Made by a program: the position numbers and the translations under genes | Assembly (NCBI GenBank): GCA_007134165.1 | Contig: SLLJ01000280.1 | Coordinates: 1 to 5,310, forward strand | Direction: 5' to 3' | DNA: 5,310 nucleotides | Source: Nitriliruptoraceae bacterium | GTDB lineage: Bacteria > Actinomycetota > Nitriliruptoria > Nitriliruptorales > Nitriliruptoraceae | Shown here: piece by piece, positions 4,781 to 5,310 of the stretch | Numbering within the stretch: the first letter of the stretch is position 1 | Layout of the letters: each line of letters opens with the position of its first letter | The notes under the pieces: generated by a model | Database searches by the model: none | What the model was told of the DNA's origin: nothing | Seen by the model: only the letters and a program-made list of their open reading frames with translations

Positions 4781-4940
4781 CCGTGTCGGGCGTTGCCTGC
4801 GTTGTGGATGCTCGCGTCGCGTGTCGTGAGGACAGGATGGTGTCGGGGTGGTCGCTCACGAGCTCCGAGCCTCGATCACCTCCCTTTCGCTTTCGTTGAC
4901 CGCAGGAGGCACACGGCCTTCACCGATACGGAAGGGGCCA
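4781..4940. other. Intergenic region, no gene recognised
   Basis: No coding region, RNA gene or mobile element is supported here. The only possible link to the cassettes is a short match, GGTGTCGGGGTGGT at 4839-4852, to the sequence around the methyltransferase start (3518-3531). At 13 of 14 bases in GC-rich DNA this may be chance. Confidence 0.5.
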
Positions 4941-4943
4941 TGA

Positions 4944-5233
4944 TCATGCGCAGGGTCGGCTGACAGCGACGTTCACGCCATCGATCGGGCACCGGCGTAC
5001 GACGAGACGGTGCCCGACACCACGTTGTCGCCGATGGGCGCCCCGAACGGCCCGACGGCGCAGATGCCAGCTTGATGTGACGACGTCTACCCACACGGCG
5101 TCGGCGGGGCGTTGGCCAAGCTTGCGTCCTTCCAGCCAGACCCAGGCGGCTCGATCGTTCGGCCGGGTTCTCGATCGACGATCACGGCTTCGTCTTGATG
5201 ATCACTGGCACCGTAGGCAACCTGATCGGGTAG
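4944..5233 (+). pseudogene. Possible decayed coding region, unidentified
   Basis: Without any usable start, one frame reads as plausible coding sequence with G/C-rich third positions: DVHAIDRAPAYDETVPDTT and on to a TGA at 5073-5075. The same frame continues as DDVYPHGVGGALAKLASF and PDPGGSIVR. Near 5150-5162 the sensible frame shifts to AGFSIDDHGFVLMITGTV, ending at a TAG at 5231-5233. Two lesions in one broken gene would explain this. High-GC DNA readily yields such apparent frames by chance, and I recognise no family. The last 77 bases of the window hold nothing I can name. Confidence 0.22.
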
Positions 5234-5310
5234 CACTCCGTGGCGGCGTCAAGCCCGAGTCGGCCCCGACCACGTCTCAGCTCCGTCGGTGCGCCCAAGG
5301 CCACACGGAC

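Noticed and set aside
4839..4852. Possible trace of a third methyltransferase near its start region
   Set aside because: Only about 14 bases match, without any flanking similarity to the enzyme gene; too little in GC-rich DNA.
4760..4963. GTG-started 67-codon open frame overlapping the stop of peptide copy 3 by four bases (GTGA)
   Set aside because: The overlap looks like translational coupling, but the upstream frame is dead, the product resembles nothing I know, and there is no other support.

Overview
The window is high-GC DNA with strongly G/C-biased third codon positions, GTG/TTG starts and a wax ester synthase/diacylglycerol acyltransferase gene. All of this points to an actinomycete (Actinomycetota). 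A lineage such as Acidimicrobiia or Mycobacteriales is possible but cannot be fixed from the sequence.

Layout. (1) 9-752: a membrane-anchored trypsin-like serine protease, possibly running in from upstream. (2) 846-2222: a full-length WS/DGAT acyltransferase. (3) 2232-4763: the unusual part, three tandem copies of one cassette. An intact cassette has an ECF-sigma-like promoter (AAC-N16-CGTC), a structured GC-rich 5' leader, a ~91-residue peptide gene that looks like a RiPP precursor (conserved leader, variable middle, conserved SRIALSPLS block, variable lysine-containing tail), and a class I SAM-dependent methyltransferase. Unit 1 (2232-2954) has an intact peptide gene followed by a strong terminator hairpin and a methyltransferase scar with two large internal deletions. 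Unit 2 (2984-4374) is complete. Unit 3 (4404-4763) has promoter, leader and peptide gene, but the peptide gene has lost its start codon and no methyltransferase follows. (4) 4764-5310: no intact gene; possibly traces of a decayed coding region.

How the parts may work together (inference): two expressed paralogous peptides and one surviving methyltransferase, all under the same type of promoter, suggest a regulated peptide-modification system in which one enzyme serves several precursors. Repeated duplication, deletion and recombination have reshaped it. No protease, transporter, cyclase or cognate sigma factor that would complete a classical RiPP cluster is visible here. The upstream protease and acyltransferase have no evident functional link. 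I do not recognise the peptide family by name, and the RiPP interpretation rests on architecture, not homology.
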